Below, piece by piece: positions 26,338 to 35,470 of a DNA stretch of 64,000 nt. The notes beneath the pieces were generated by a model. It did not search any database. It saw only the letters and a program-made list of their open reading frames with translations, and was not told the origin of the DNA. Origin of the DNA: Ooceraea biroi. Taxonomy: Eukaryota > Arthropoda > Insecta > Hymenoptera > Formicidae. Both the position numbers and the translations under genes were made by a program. The stretch lies in the NCBI RefSeq assembly GCF_003672135.1, contig NC_039511.1, forward strand, positions 3,064,464 through 3,128,463, given 5' to 3'. Position 1 is the stretch's first letter, and each line of letters opens with the position of its first letter.

Positions 26338-26347
26338 CTATTTATAG
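26338..26347. promoter_or_regulatory. MEF2-type motif
   Basis: CTATTTATAG, a second exact consensus match, lies within a GC-rich background just after a (GCC) trinucleotide run. Function is inferred. Confidence 0.42.
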
Positions 26348-27054
26348 ATCATAGATTACTATCCACGGCGTACATACGCGGCTTCTGCCGCTATCGCGTA
26401 CAAGCGAGTTCCGCCGATGGTCGGCGATAATTATCGCGCGCCTAGACCGGCCGATTATTATTGCTCTCTCGCGGGTCTACGTCTCGCTCTTCCCTTTTCC
26501 GACGTCTCCTTCGACTCATGGACCTCACCATCTTACCTGGCCATGGAATCACGGGCCGGCGAGGTAAAGAGAAAAAGGGAAAGCCGGCGGAAGTGGCTGC
26601 AAGTGACGGATTATCGACCGTTATTCGGATAATATCGGCGCCGCGATTTATCATATTCGATCAGAGCCGGATCGCTAAATCTCATCCATTTAGAATATAG
26701 ATGCGCGAACGGTTCTGCATACAAACAGATAAGCGAGCGCTCGATAAATTATCTCACATTCGTCCCCAATCTGTAACACAGATCGGCATATTAAATCGGC
26801 GAGTCTCGACAAAAAAGCCTGTGGAATCGCAATGTGATTTATATTCACTGAAAATCTTCGCGAAAGGAAGCCACAATTAATTCTGAGAAGAAACGGCAAG
26901 CCGCCAATGATTGAAGCTGCTAATAAGCTGAAGTCCCGGGGGAGAGGAGATCATGGCTTCCGTCAATGTCGCTGCCCGATCACGTTACATCGAAGGACGC
27001 TTCCCTCCTCCTTATCGCGGGCATCGTCGGAAGGGATTTTACCGCGGGGCAGTT

Positions 27055-27064
27055 TTATAAATAG
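27055..27064. promoter_or_regulatory. MEF2-type motif
   Basis: TTATAAATAG fits YTAWWWWTAR. It could equally be read as a TATA box. Its surroundings are GC-rich. Confidence 0.4.
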
Positions 27065-27541
27065 CCGGGGAGCTTGCACGCGGGTTTTGCATGAGGCGCC
27101 TAATGCGCCCCGACGATTACTCCTGGCGCCAGCGTGCAGTGGGCCTCCTCCGGGCCCCCTCAGAGGCCCCCCGCGCCCATCTAATGGCAGACGGTTAATG
27201 GGAAGTTAATGTCTGCCGTGTGCTAACTACGAGAGACCGGTCTTTCTTCCTCTTTCCACGAGAGTCGCCTCTTTTCCTTATCCTGCACTCCGCCCCATGG
27301 TAGCTGTCGCGCTTTTTCCTCTTCCTCTCATCCCTCCCTTACGTGGTTTCTCCTTTTTCCCTCGTATCTCTCCCGTTCTCTCCTGCCTCCTCGAGCGCTT
27401 CTTCCGATTTCACGTGTCATCTTCGTGATTTTTTCCGCGTGCACGCCGATCGCAGCGAGACGAATGATGGCGTGTGGCTCTAATTGCCTGTACTGTTAGA
27501 AGAATATCCTGACTCGATCTAGATGACTTGATGATACGTGC

Positions 27542-27551
27542 TTATTTATAG
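27542..27551. promoter_or_regulatory. MEF2-type motif
   Basis: TTATTTATAG fits YTAWWWWTAR and is the fourth exact match within 2.2 kb. Confidence 0.4.
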
Positions 27552-30452
27552 CCGCGCGTGCACGGGTCTTCCGACAAATAATTTCTAACGCGTATGCATC
27601 GCTCCCGAGAGCACGCTTGATTTTCTGTGTATATTTTCACATGGCAGTTCCCAATTCGTTACTTTCCACGAAATTTCTCATATGCATACATAATATTTCG
27701 TACACCTCAGAAATCCACTCCTCGTTTTCGAAATCCGAGCTAAGAGGATTTACATAATCCACGTGGCACCGTGCATCACGCTTTGGCATCTCGCAACACG
27801 AGGGCCACGTTATAAAATATTTGGAGAGACCGAGGATTCTTCACGGACTCACGGTTTCTTTTTCATCGGCGATGACGGGATCCATAATCGGCGACTTCTA
27901 TTTGCGGATTTTACCTTCTCGCGTCGCGGCACACGGCCGCCGCCGTAAGAGAACATCGTCATCGTCACGCCGGGAATAGAACCGGCCCTGGTCGATGCAC
28001 CTCGACAAGAAACGAGTCTGTGCGTCGCAATACGGATCGTCTCTCCTACGACGCTCGCATTGTACTCCGGAGTCTGCCGAGTCGGTTCGATCGCCGGAAT
28101 CTCTCGATCCGATTAGATGCTGCTCCTTTGTTCGCCGTGCATGGCAGCATCGCGACGCGGTTCGTTTTCGCAGACTCCTGGACGTACAACCGCAACGTGA
28201 CAGCGCGGATCCTTTGTTCCGTCCGTCTTTGCTCGCGCGGTGCCCTTTGTTCTACCGATCTACTGCGTTATCGACCCTCGATCTCGCGCATCTTCCGCTT
28301 CATCGATCCTCCCTCGCGCGCTCACGCGCCAATCTCTCGTTACGTGCATGGCTGGGTTGATATGAATAAAAGTGTCGCTCTGATATCTTCATCCGATATC
28401 TTTTCACGGTAGACGCTCCGTTTTTTTATTCATATCATCCGTCAATCCCGAAGATCGATGGCTCCGCGTGGATTCTTTACGAAATGAAGTTAAGAAAGGG
28501 AATTAATAATTGTAGTAAAAAATATATATACGTTTAATTACCATCCACTTTTTAGAGAATTTTCATTCGTTTCTCATTCCAAGTATTAAAATCTACGGCT
28601 AACGGTTGTAATGTTAATAATAAAATGCCACATTATACAGTAAATAACGAGAGAAAACGAATTGTCTTCTCTGATTCTTGCAGCCATGTCCTCAATTATT
28701 CCCGCGCATGTACGGGACCGTATAGCAATTACATATACCACATTCTACATAAGTCTATCTTGGGGCTTCCTCTTCGTTTCGTGACATCCGCTCGGCGCAT
28801 CTTCAACGCATCATTACGCGTGATGCGTGAACACTAGTGCCGGAATCGCGCTGCAGACGGAGAAGAGCACTTTACCGGCGCTATCATTCGCTGATGAAAA
28901 TTTCTTTGCCTTTCTTTGGCGTAAGATAACCCGAAAAGATATTTCTTCAATCTTCGAGATCCTTCTAGGTGTGTAATCACACTTTTCCCATGGCAGGAAA
29001 ACATTACCGCACCCTCGTTAACGGAATCTCCCCGATCTACACTTCATTTTTCCGACCTTCCCCATGACGCCTTAATCATCATAATAATCTCAACGGTTAT
29101 TTTCCGTGGGACATGAAAGTTTTCATGTGAAGTTTCACGGATGCGTACACTTCTTTTCTTTCGATTCAACGTATCTGCGTGGTCTCAAGTTGGTGAACGC
29201 TTTCGAACAGCTTACGCATTTTGCAGCCTGAAAATGTTTTCTAGTAATATTTACCCAGGAAAACATTATAACTTGGGTAATCAATTCGAATGAATAGAAT
29301 AGTCATAAATTTCAAATTCGCATGCATATATTATTTTTAAACGGGAATGTAAAAATGCAAGGTTGACATTCTCTGCTTAGCTTCCTACTTAATTTATATT
29401 TCGCGAGATATTCTTCCTATGTCATCACAAGTCTCGCTGAGTGGAATACATGAATTTTTCATCGATATTCTTACATATTCCGTGATTGCTAGGAGTATGT
29501 ATAAATCCACTGTGGCTTCGTGCCGCGAATTGTATGGCAAGTGTCATGTGGAAGGAAATAGCCACGAAGGTGTACAGTGCTAACGAACGTGCTCACGGCG
29601 CGATCGCATCGAGCAGAAGCTCAAGTTTGCTCAACAATTAGCCATCGGAGTCGCGCCCAGCAGAGTTCACGAGTATCCGTGGCACATTCGCATTTAGTAA
29701 CGTATATATGCGTAACTCACACATTTGTCCACGTACTTCGAAGTATTAAGAATGTTTGCACTATTCTTCTTCCTCGCGTGTAAACGTTTACCCAACTTTT
29801 CTTGTTTTCATCCTGTTATGATATAACTTTTATATCTCGTGTCCAGAAAAAAAGTTAAGCACAAGACTCTTAATACTTGGAAGTACGTGAACGAATTGTT
29901 TCGTAAACGAATAAAGCGCCAGTGAAAAAAGTCGAAGCACAGACGAGTTTTGCTGGCTCGACTTTCTCGCGCCTTGAAAGACTTCTTGATAAGAAAAAGT
30001 GCTCAAAGTACATAAACGTTTAATTTCTCCAATTTTTTTCTCTTCTCGAGCGTCAATAGAATGCGCTGATCCTCTACTGTCCACACAAGAAGACAGCTAC
30101 CCCGTCATTATCTGCGAAGTATTTCGAGAAACGAGCACCACTTAACACGTGAGACGCGCTGTTGGCAACAGCACGTGGCAGGAAGTACAATTTTACGAAA
30201 TTACATCGGTGAGACGTACCGGCATGCGGACAGACTGTAACTTGACCCGCTGTAACGTGGCCGTTGTAAATCACACATTTTAACGCTGAAGGACGACTGT
30301 CCGTATTCGTGAACCCAATACGCTCATCCGCTGAAGGTCCATACATTGAAGCAATGAGACGTAGTATACCCTCTTCCTCCTAAATCGTATTTTTTAGATT
30401 AAATCTTGCATTTCTAAAATATCAACAAGAAGATCGAAATAATAATCTATTA
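27552..30452. other. No supported gene
   Basis: Mixed composition. An imperfect 21-bp inverted repeat (29730-29750 with 29869-29889, one mismatch) is separated by about 120 bases. No coding exon is recognised. Confidence 0.5.
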
Positions 30453-30454
30453 TA

Positions 30455-30484
30455 TTGGGTCATTAAGTATGAAACTTTACAAAT
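30455..30484 (+). repeat. Left mariner inverted terminal repeat
   Basis: Thirty bases perfectly complementary to 31711-31740. It is the presumed binding site of the transposase N-terminal helix-turn-helix domains. Confidence 0.96.
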
Positions 30485-30644
30485 GTAAAAGCGCCATCTT
30501 TAACATTTGTTATCTCAAATTTGGCGCCAGACGTCAGTATCAGGTTAGGTTAGTGTGATAGATGTATGTTCGCTCTTCAAATGTCATATTTGTTTGTTCA
30601 AATATCTTCATTAGTTTTATTGGTGGATTCTTTTTTATAGAACT

Positions 30645-31664
30645 ATGGAAAAGTCCAAAATTCGTGTGATTTATGAATATGAGTTCCGCCGTGGAACCAC
30701 AGTGTCGGAGACAGCTCGTAATATCAACGCTGTATTTGGTGAAGGTTCGACTACTAAAGCAACGGTGGGCAATTGGTTCAAAAACTTGAGAGATGGAGAT
30801 TTCAGCCTCGCTAATGAGCCACGTGGAAGACCAAAGACGAAGGTGGATAATGATCACTTGAGAGCCGTAGTAGAGTCCGATCCATCTCAAAGTACACGTG
30901 AATTGGCATCGATATTCAATGTTTCCATACCCACCATATTGGTTCATTTAGCTGCAATTGGTAAGATAAAGAAGTTGGACAAATGGGTCCCGCACGAATT
31001 GACCGATGCGCAGCAGGCGCAACGTCTAGAGGCTTCCCTTTCTTTGCTTTCCCGTCACAAAAATGGATCTTTTTTTAATCGAATTGTGACCTGCGATGAA
31101 AAGTGGATACTCTACGACAATCGTAAACGCTCACATCAGTGGTTGAACGCTGATGAACCACCGAGACATCACGCGAAACCCAACATTACACAGAAGAAGC
31201 TTATGGTGACTGTTTGGTGGTCCAGGTCAGGTGTTATCTACTACAACTTTATGAAACCTGGTACATCGATAACGGCTGAAGTATATTGCAAGCAACTGGA
31301 CGAAATGATGCAACAACTTGCTATTAAACAACCGAAATTGGTCGATCGGTCAATGCCAATCCTGTTGCATGATAATGCTCGACCGCACACTGCACGACTG
31401 ACCGTGGCAAAGCTACGGGAGTTGGAATTGGAAACTCTCCGTCATCCACCATATTCACCAGATCTATCACCTACCGACTATCACTTCTTCCGGAATTTGG
31501 ACAACTTGTTGGTGGGAAAATTGTTCAATTCTCAACAGGCAGTCGAAACAGCCTTCCGCGACTTCATCGATTCCCGTACTCCTGGCTTCTATAGTAGAGG
31601 CATAGACCAACTACCACTAAAATGGCAGAAGTGTGTAGATAACATGGGCGCATACTTCGATTGA
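30645..31664 (+). CDS. Mariner transposase, full length
   Basis: This 339-residue protein would cut out and reinsert the element at TA sites in the nucleus. Residues 1-110 form the paired helix-turn-helix region that binds the terminal repeats, including a GRP linker motif near 61-63. The mariner signature WVPHEL is at 114-119. The catalytic triad is complete: D151 in TCDEKW, D243 in HDNARPH and D278 in SPTDYHFF, with 34 residues between the last two (DD34D). YSPDL is at 270-274. The length is usual for the family and there is no stop or frameshift. The ATG at 30645 gives the expected N-terminus and leaves about 160 bp of untranslated leader after the repeat. Similarity is closest to the cecropia subfamily. 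Whether it is transcribed cannot be seen. Confidence 0.96.
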   Translation: MEKSKIRVIYEYEFRRGTTVSETARNINAVFGEGSTTKATVGNWFKNLRDGDFSLANEPRGRPKTKVDNDHLRAVVESDPSQSTRELASIFNVSIPTILVHLAAIGKIKKLDKWVPHELTDAQQAQRLEASLSLLSRHKNGSFFNRIVTCDEKWILYDNRKRSHQWLNADEPPRHHAKPNITQKKLMVTVWWSRSGVIYYNFMKPGTSITAEVYCKQLDEMMQQLAIKQPKLVDRSMPILLHDNARPHTARLTVAKLRELELETLRHPPYSPDLSPTDYHFFRNLDNLLVGKLFNSQQAVETAFRDFIDSRTPGFYSRGIDQLPLKWQKCVDNMGAYFD

Positions 31665-31710
31665 AAATAAATCATGTCCATGTGCCAAAAAATGCAAAAG
31701 TTTATGTTCT

Positions 31711-31740
31711 ATTTGTAAAGTTTCATACTTAATGACCCAA
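31711..31740 (-). repeat. Right mariner inverted terminal repeat
   Basis: Perfect inverted copy of 30455-30484, followed by the TA duplication. Confidence 0.96.
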
Positions 31741-31742
31741 TA

Positions 31743-33150
31743 GTTCCATCTCCTATCTTCATGTCTCATTCTTCGTCTTGGTCGCAGCTGTGATGCTTCT
31801 TTATCTCTTCGCTCGGTTGCTCTTCGGCGCCGAAGGATGCCGGTGACGGCACGGCGCCAACCAGGCGGACAGTTCGGCCGATCTATGCAGAAGAGGCGGC
31901 GTTAAAGCCGCGCACGTTACCGTCTACTACGATCTCGTAACGATCATCATACTGTACCGTTATTCTCGGTCAAGGTTCCCTCGCGGAGATCGAATTGGAA
32001 TATCCCGTTCCCGGCGCGCGTTCAGCGCGATCGGATCCGCACGTGGTCCAACGACCCGGCTTGGGGTCCTCCTCTTCTCTTCTCTTTCTGTCTCTCGCTC
32101 TCGACGCTTGTAAACAACGACGCGACAACGTGTGCAGGTAATTAGCGATTAGTGTGCGCATACATATTGCCGGCGAAGCGAACCGCCGGCGAATCTATAT
32201 GGAAATCGATGAAATTTAGATAGCGCAAAATCACTAGAGAATAATTCACGAGGGAGATATATAGGAGATATTGCGATATCAACGCGAAATAATTTCCTCT
32301 TTGATGGGACTCGTTTAAATCTCGCAAATATTTATTGCATGGGACCTAGAAGATTAGGATATTTCCTTCGGTGTCTCCCGCTGCTCTGCGGCCATCCAGG
32401 TCCAAGCTTTCAGATTCCGCAAAGTCGCGTGCTTGGTATTCGGCCGCGAGCGACGCTACGGAGGTCCGAGGAAAAATCTAAAGCATCAAAACCATCTTCA
32501 TAAACGATTTAACTGAGCATGTTCTCGGCATTCTCTGCCACTGCCCTTCCTGATGCCTCTCCGCGAGGACCACCAGGATATCGATAGAGACACGTGGACG
32601 ACGTTAGACATTGAAAAACATTGGCTTAAATCCCCGAGTTCCTTCACGAAACCGGGCACGTGCGACGCGTTCGCACCAGGCTGCGTAACAAAGCAACGGC
32701 GGCGACGACGATGTTGTTGCAGCGGATACCGTTTTGCACGTTTGACACGCGCACGTTCAGATGCGGCCCGAGGAAATCCACACCTCGCGCGATGTACGGC
32801 CGCGAGTGCGGCGAACGTGCGAGGTCGTGTGAGGTCGTACCACACGGTGGAGGGAACATGAGCGAGCGAATAGGTTGAGGGTCGTGAGTGGCCGTTGACC
32901 CTGCCTGTGTATGTACATACCTGCGTAGTATGCTGGGGCAGGCGGCGGCGGCGAACGTACGAGCGTACGAGCCTAGACAAGCCGGAATCCGCACATTGGT
33001 AATAGCTTCTCTCCACCCGTTTACCCACCTACCTCTCGTAAAAGGCGATATTTATGGCCTCGGTTCTTGTGGTCGCCGCGAAAAAAAAGAAGAAATCCTT
33101 CCGCAAAGTCCCGGCCAGAAGCGCGGGTGTGCAAGGTGTACGACCGTTAA
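31743..33150. other. No supported gene
   Basis: GC-rich. A 176-codon minus frame (32498-33028) overlaps three plus frames and has no recognisable domain. A good donor-like GTGTGCAG/GTAATT occurs near 32139, but no exon could be built around it. Confidence 0.45.
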
Positions 33151-33154
33151 TTAA

Positions 33155-33868
33155 AGGGGAGCTTTAGAACGTTGAAAATAAGGTATAATTTTACGAATTG
33201 TTTTGGAGAAACTATACAGCGGATCATTATAAAACTTTGATGCATTTATTAGTACATGTTTAAAGATAAAAAAATTATTTTTTTATTAGAATATATCGCC
33301 TGTAGAGGTCGTCCTGGAGGCATCTTAGTGCAGCCGGCATTGTAAATTGGTGAGCATTCTCCTGCCTCCAAATTTCATCCAAACTGAAAAATTGAAATAT
33401 TTTCTTGTTATTTATGAATTCCCATCGTCGATGAACCTTTAATATTCATAAAAACATTAAGTTAAACAATTACTTTTGCATGAAAAAGTTCAATAACTTT
33501 GCCTAAAAATCGTACTTTTGTGTTCTAAGCTCCACCATTTTGGCACTTTTCAACTTTTTTCTTCTCTCTTTGGTTCATCGACGATGGGAATTCATAAATA
33601 ACGAGAAGATATTTCAATTTTTCAGTTTAGACGAAATTTGGAGGCAGGAGAATGCTCACCAATTTGCAATGCCGGCGACGCGGCTGCACTAAGATTTCTC
33701 CAGGACGACCTCTACAAGCGATATATTCAAATCAAAAAATAATTTTTGTTATCTTTAAACATGTACTAATAAATGCATCAAAGTTTTATAACGATCCACT
33801 GTATAGTTTCTCCAAAAACAATTCGTAAAATATACCTTATTTTCAGCGTTCTAAAGCAGGCTCCCCCC
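33155..33868 (-). mobile_element. TTAA-flanked foldback element, copy B (inverted)
   Basis: This 714-bp copy of the element at 14222-14941 is in reverse orientation. Its arms are 33155-33437 and 33572-33868. TTAA stands at 33151-33154 and 33869-33872. The six-base and GAAATC/GGCATC differences that separate the arms of copy A are found here in the matching, inverted arms, so both copies come from one progenitor whose arms had already diverged. The left tip is slightly shorter (AGGGGAGCTTTAG, lacking part of the G-run and the CCTG of copy A). It lies just upstream of the kinase exon, probably in that gene's intron. Confidence 0.88.
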
Positions 33869-34119
33869 TTAATGACCGAATCTCGCCTGCGTGAGATGCG
33901 TGAATATTGGACCACTAGTCGCGATGCTGATTCTGCTCTTTGAAGGAATCTCGCTGTTTAAGTATTTTAATGTATTTTAATGTACCTTCGCTTGGCTATA
34001 AAAGATTGGATAAGATTAAGCGAAGACACATTTAAATTCCTAATTCGTTATAGATTTAATTGCGATATCAAAATCGTTGACTGAAAGGGCTAATCGCAAA
34101 TGTAATAATTGTGTTGCAG

Positions 34120-34338
34120 TATCCGTCCAATACGAAGGTCTCGTTTGATCAGAGTAACCTAAGTTGCGCGGGTTCGTTAAAAGTCTTACCAGCGGACGTG
34201 GATATTTCACCAGCGGCGAAGGATCTTCTGAAGCGGCTTTTGCAACCGGAGCCTCGCCTGAGACTCCGAAACCTCTTGAGCCTGCAGCGGATCGCTTTTT
34301 ACATGGGCCACGATCTTCAAAGTTATATGCTAAAGAAG
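34120..34338 (+). CDS. Protein kinase, C-lobe exon
   Basis: A 73-codon exon bounded by an acceptor (TGTTGCAG) and a donor (AAGAAG/GTATTT), in phase 0 on both sides. It encodes the end of a Ser/Thr protein kinase catalytic domain: SPAAKDLLKRLLQPEPRLRL at exon residues 30-49 is the typical subdomain XI helix with its conserved Arg. It is followed by an unusual extension, LLSLQRIAFYMGHD. ATP-binding, HRD and DFG segments must lie in upstream exons, which I could not find within the window. The family may be S6KL-like (insect ribosomal protein S6 kinase-like), but this is tentative. It reads directly into the exon at 34472. Confidence 0.75.
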
Positions 34339-34394
34339 GTATTTCATAATAATGGCACAAGTATTAATCTGATCTTTTCTAATTAGAAAAATGA

Positions 34395-34404
34395 CTATAA
34401 ATAG
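34395..34404. promoter_or_regulatory. MEF2-type motif in kinase intron
   Basis: CTATAAATAG matches the MEF2 consensus exactly and lies within the 133-bp intron between the two kinase exons. Function is inferred, and the surrounding AT-rich sequence makes a chance match more likely. Confidence 0.25.
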
Positions 34405-34471
34405 TGTATACGCTACATATCCTTCATGACATAGTAATTAAAGTTATGTACTGTCCTACTGTTGCACGCAG

Positions 34472-34591
34472 GAATCGCCATTCCGTATTCTAGAATCGAG
34501 AAATCGACGAGAGACGCAGCAGCAAAAAGAAGATAGTTTTAATCATGAATTTTCAGATTTTGATTCGTTTCCTGGTGTTAGCAATATGTGA
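34472..34591 (+). CDS. Protein kinase, C-terminal exon (short form)
   Basis: This follows the acceptor TTGCACGCAG in phase 0 and joins the 34120-34338 exon to read KKESPFRILESRNRRE, then a Gln/Glu-rich and acidic tail, ending PGVSNM and TGA at 34589-34591. It lies outside the catalytic fold and is probably a flexible tail. A possible internal donor after CCTG at 34574 would skip the last residues and splice in phase 1 to the exon at 35124, giving a longer tail. A poly(A) signal for the short form stands about 200 bp downstream. Confidence 0.68.
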   Translation, partial: ESPFRILESRNRRETQQQKEDSFNHEFSDFDSFPGVSNM

Positions 34592-34798
34592 ATGAATCTG
34601 TGATTTCACATGCGGTGCTTGTCCTTTTCTAATTTTACACTTACGCTTCGAAATACAATGCGCGACGAAATTATCTCTCTAATCTTTGCAACAAGATGAT
34701 GTTTTTATATAAAGATTACTGAAATATTTTTTTTTCTTTCTCTTTAAAGCGGCGTATTCGTCGAATTTGTTATCCGTCCGTTTTTAATGAATTATATA

Positions 34799-34804
34799 AA
34801 TAAA
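34799..34804 (+). terminator. Candidate poly(A) signal of the kinase gene
   Basis: AATAAA lies in AT-rich DNA 208 bases after the TGA of the short form. Confidence 0.45.
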
Positions 34805-35123
34805 AGTCCAGATATAAGACTTTAAAATGCAATTTAATGAAATTGCATTTAGTAATACGTTAAACTTCTCAGGTAACAATGTGCGATAAAGATAGATAAT
34901 ATATTGAATAAAAAATGTCATTTTTATTATATTTTCGTCGTTTCTCCAAAGCACACACAGATTCCTAAAGCCATCCGTTTTCCCAGAGGAAAAATTCCCA
35001 TGATTAGATTAAATCGCTCATCTGAATATTACGATGTAATGACAATTAATTGAGCGATAGTCAATAACTTTTACCCTACGTTTTGTCATCTTTGCATTTT
35101 TTTTTGCATATAACTCCATCTAG

Positions 35124-35176
35124 CTCGGCTCGCAAGATCTCCTGAAGATTCCAAGTCGCTGAAAAGGAAGCATCAA
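35124..35176 (+). CDS. Possible alternative 3' exon of the kinase gene
   Basis: A T-rich tract and CCATCTAG acceptor precede 53 bases that end at a strong donor, CATCAA/GTAAGTA. In the frame starting with two bases that complete a codon, it is open and encodes RLARSPEDSKSLKRKHQ. That phase fits the possible donor at 34574. The basic/Ser-rich sequence has no known domain. It could also belong to an untranslated exon or another gene. Confidence 0.42.
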
Positions 35177-35267
35177 GTAAGTAAACTCCTCGCCGATCGC
35201 TTGGTCTCAGTTTACAAAAGTTTTAATTTTTTTTAAGAATAGTTAACAGTATTTTTGTTTGTTACAG

Positions 35268-35333
35268 TATCTCGTCGATAATACAATAAATTGCGATAAT
35301 CGTAGTGCGTACAAACTAATAACGAAACAATAA
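35268..35333 (+). CDS. Possible terminal exon of the kinase gene (long form)
   Basis: It follows the acceptor TTTGTTACAG in phase 0 after the 35124-35176 exon and stays open for 21 codons (starting YLVDNTINC) to TAA at 35331-35333. An AATAAA inside it (35285-35290) would be too early for a poly(A) signal of this form. Evidence is splice-site and phase consistency only. Confidence 0.38.
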   Translation, partial: YLVDNTINCDNRSAYKLITKQ

Positions 35334-35422
35334 TGTATCCGGTTTAGAAACGCAGCGTCTTCCGAAATGAATGCGAGAATAGTGTGCTTTTTCTCTCATT
35401 TTTTTCCCTTATATTTATATGT

Positions 35423-35470
<48 letters not shown>

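Larger units (their letters stand above)
30455..31740 (+). mobile_element. Apparently intact mariner element (cecropia-type)
   Basis: The element is 1286 bp, the normal size for mariner. It begins TTGGGTCATTAAGTATGAAA and ends in the exact inverted sequence; the two 30-bp ends (30455-30484 and 31711-31740) match perfectly. The duplicated TA target is at 30453-30454 and 31741-31742. One uninterrupted transposase frame fills the interior. Perfect ends plus an intact frame point to a recent insertion that may still be mobile; that is inference. The transposase most resembles the cecropia subfamily, the group that includes the SETMAR/Hsmar1 transposase. Confidence 0.96.

Noticed and set aside
30541..30557. 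TTAGG-like repeats resembling insect telomere sequence
   Set aside because: Only about two units, located in the 5' untranslated part of the mariner element.
32498..33028. 176-codon minus-strand frame
   Set aside because: Overlaps three plus-strand frames in GC-rich DNA; no domain and no conserved splice borders.
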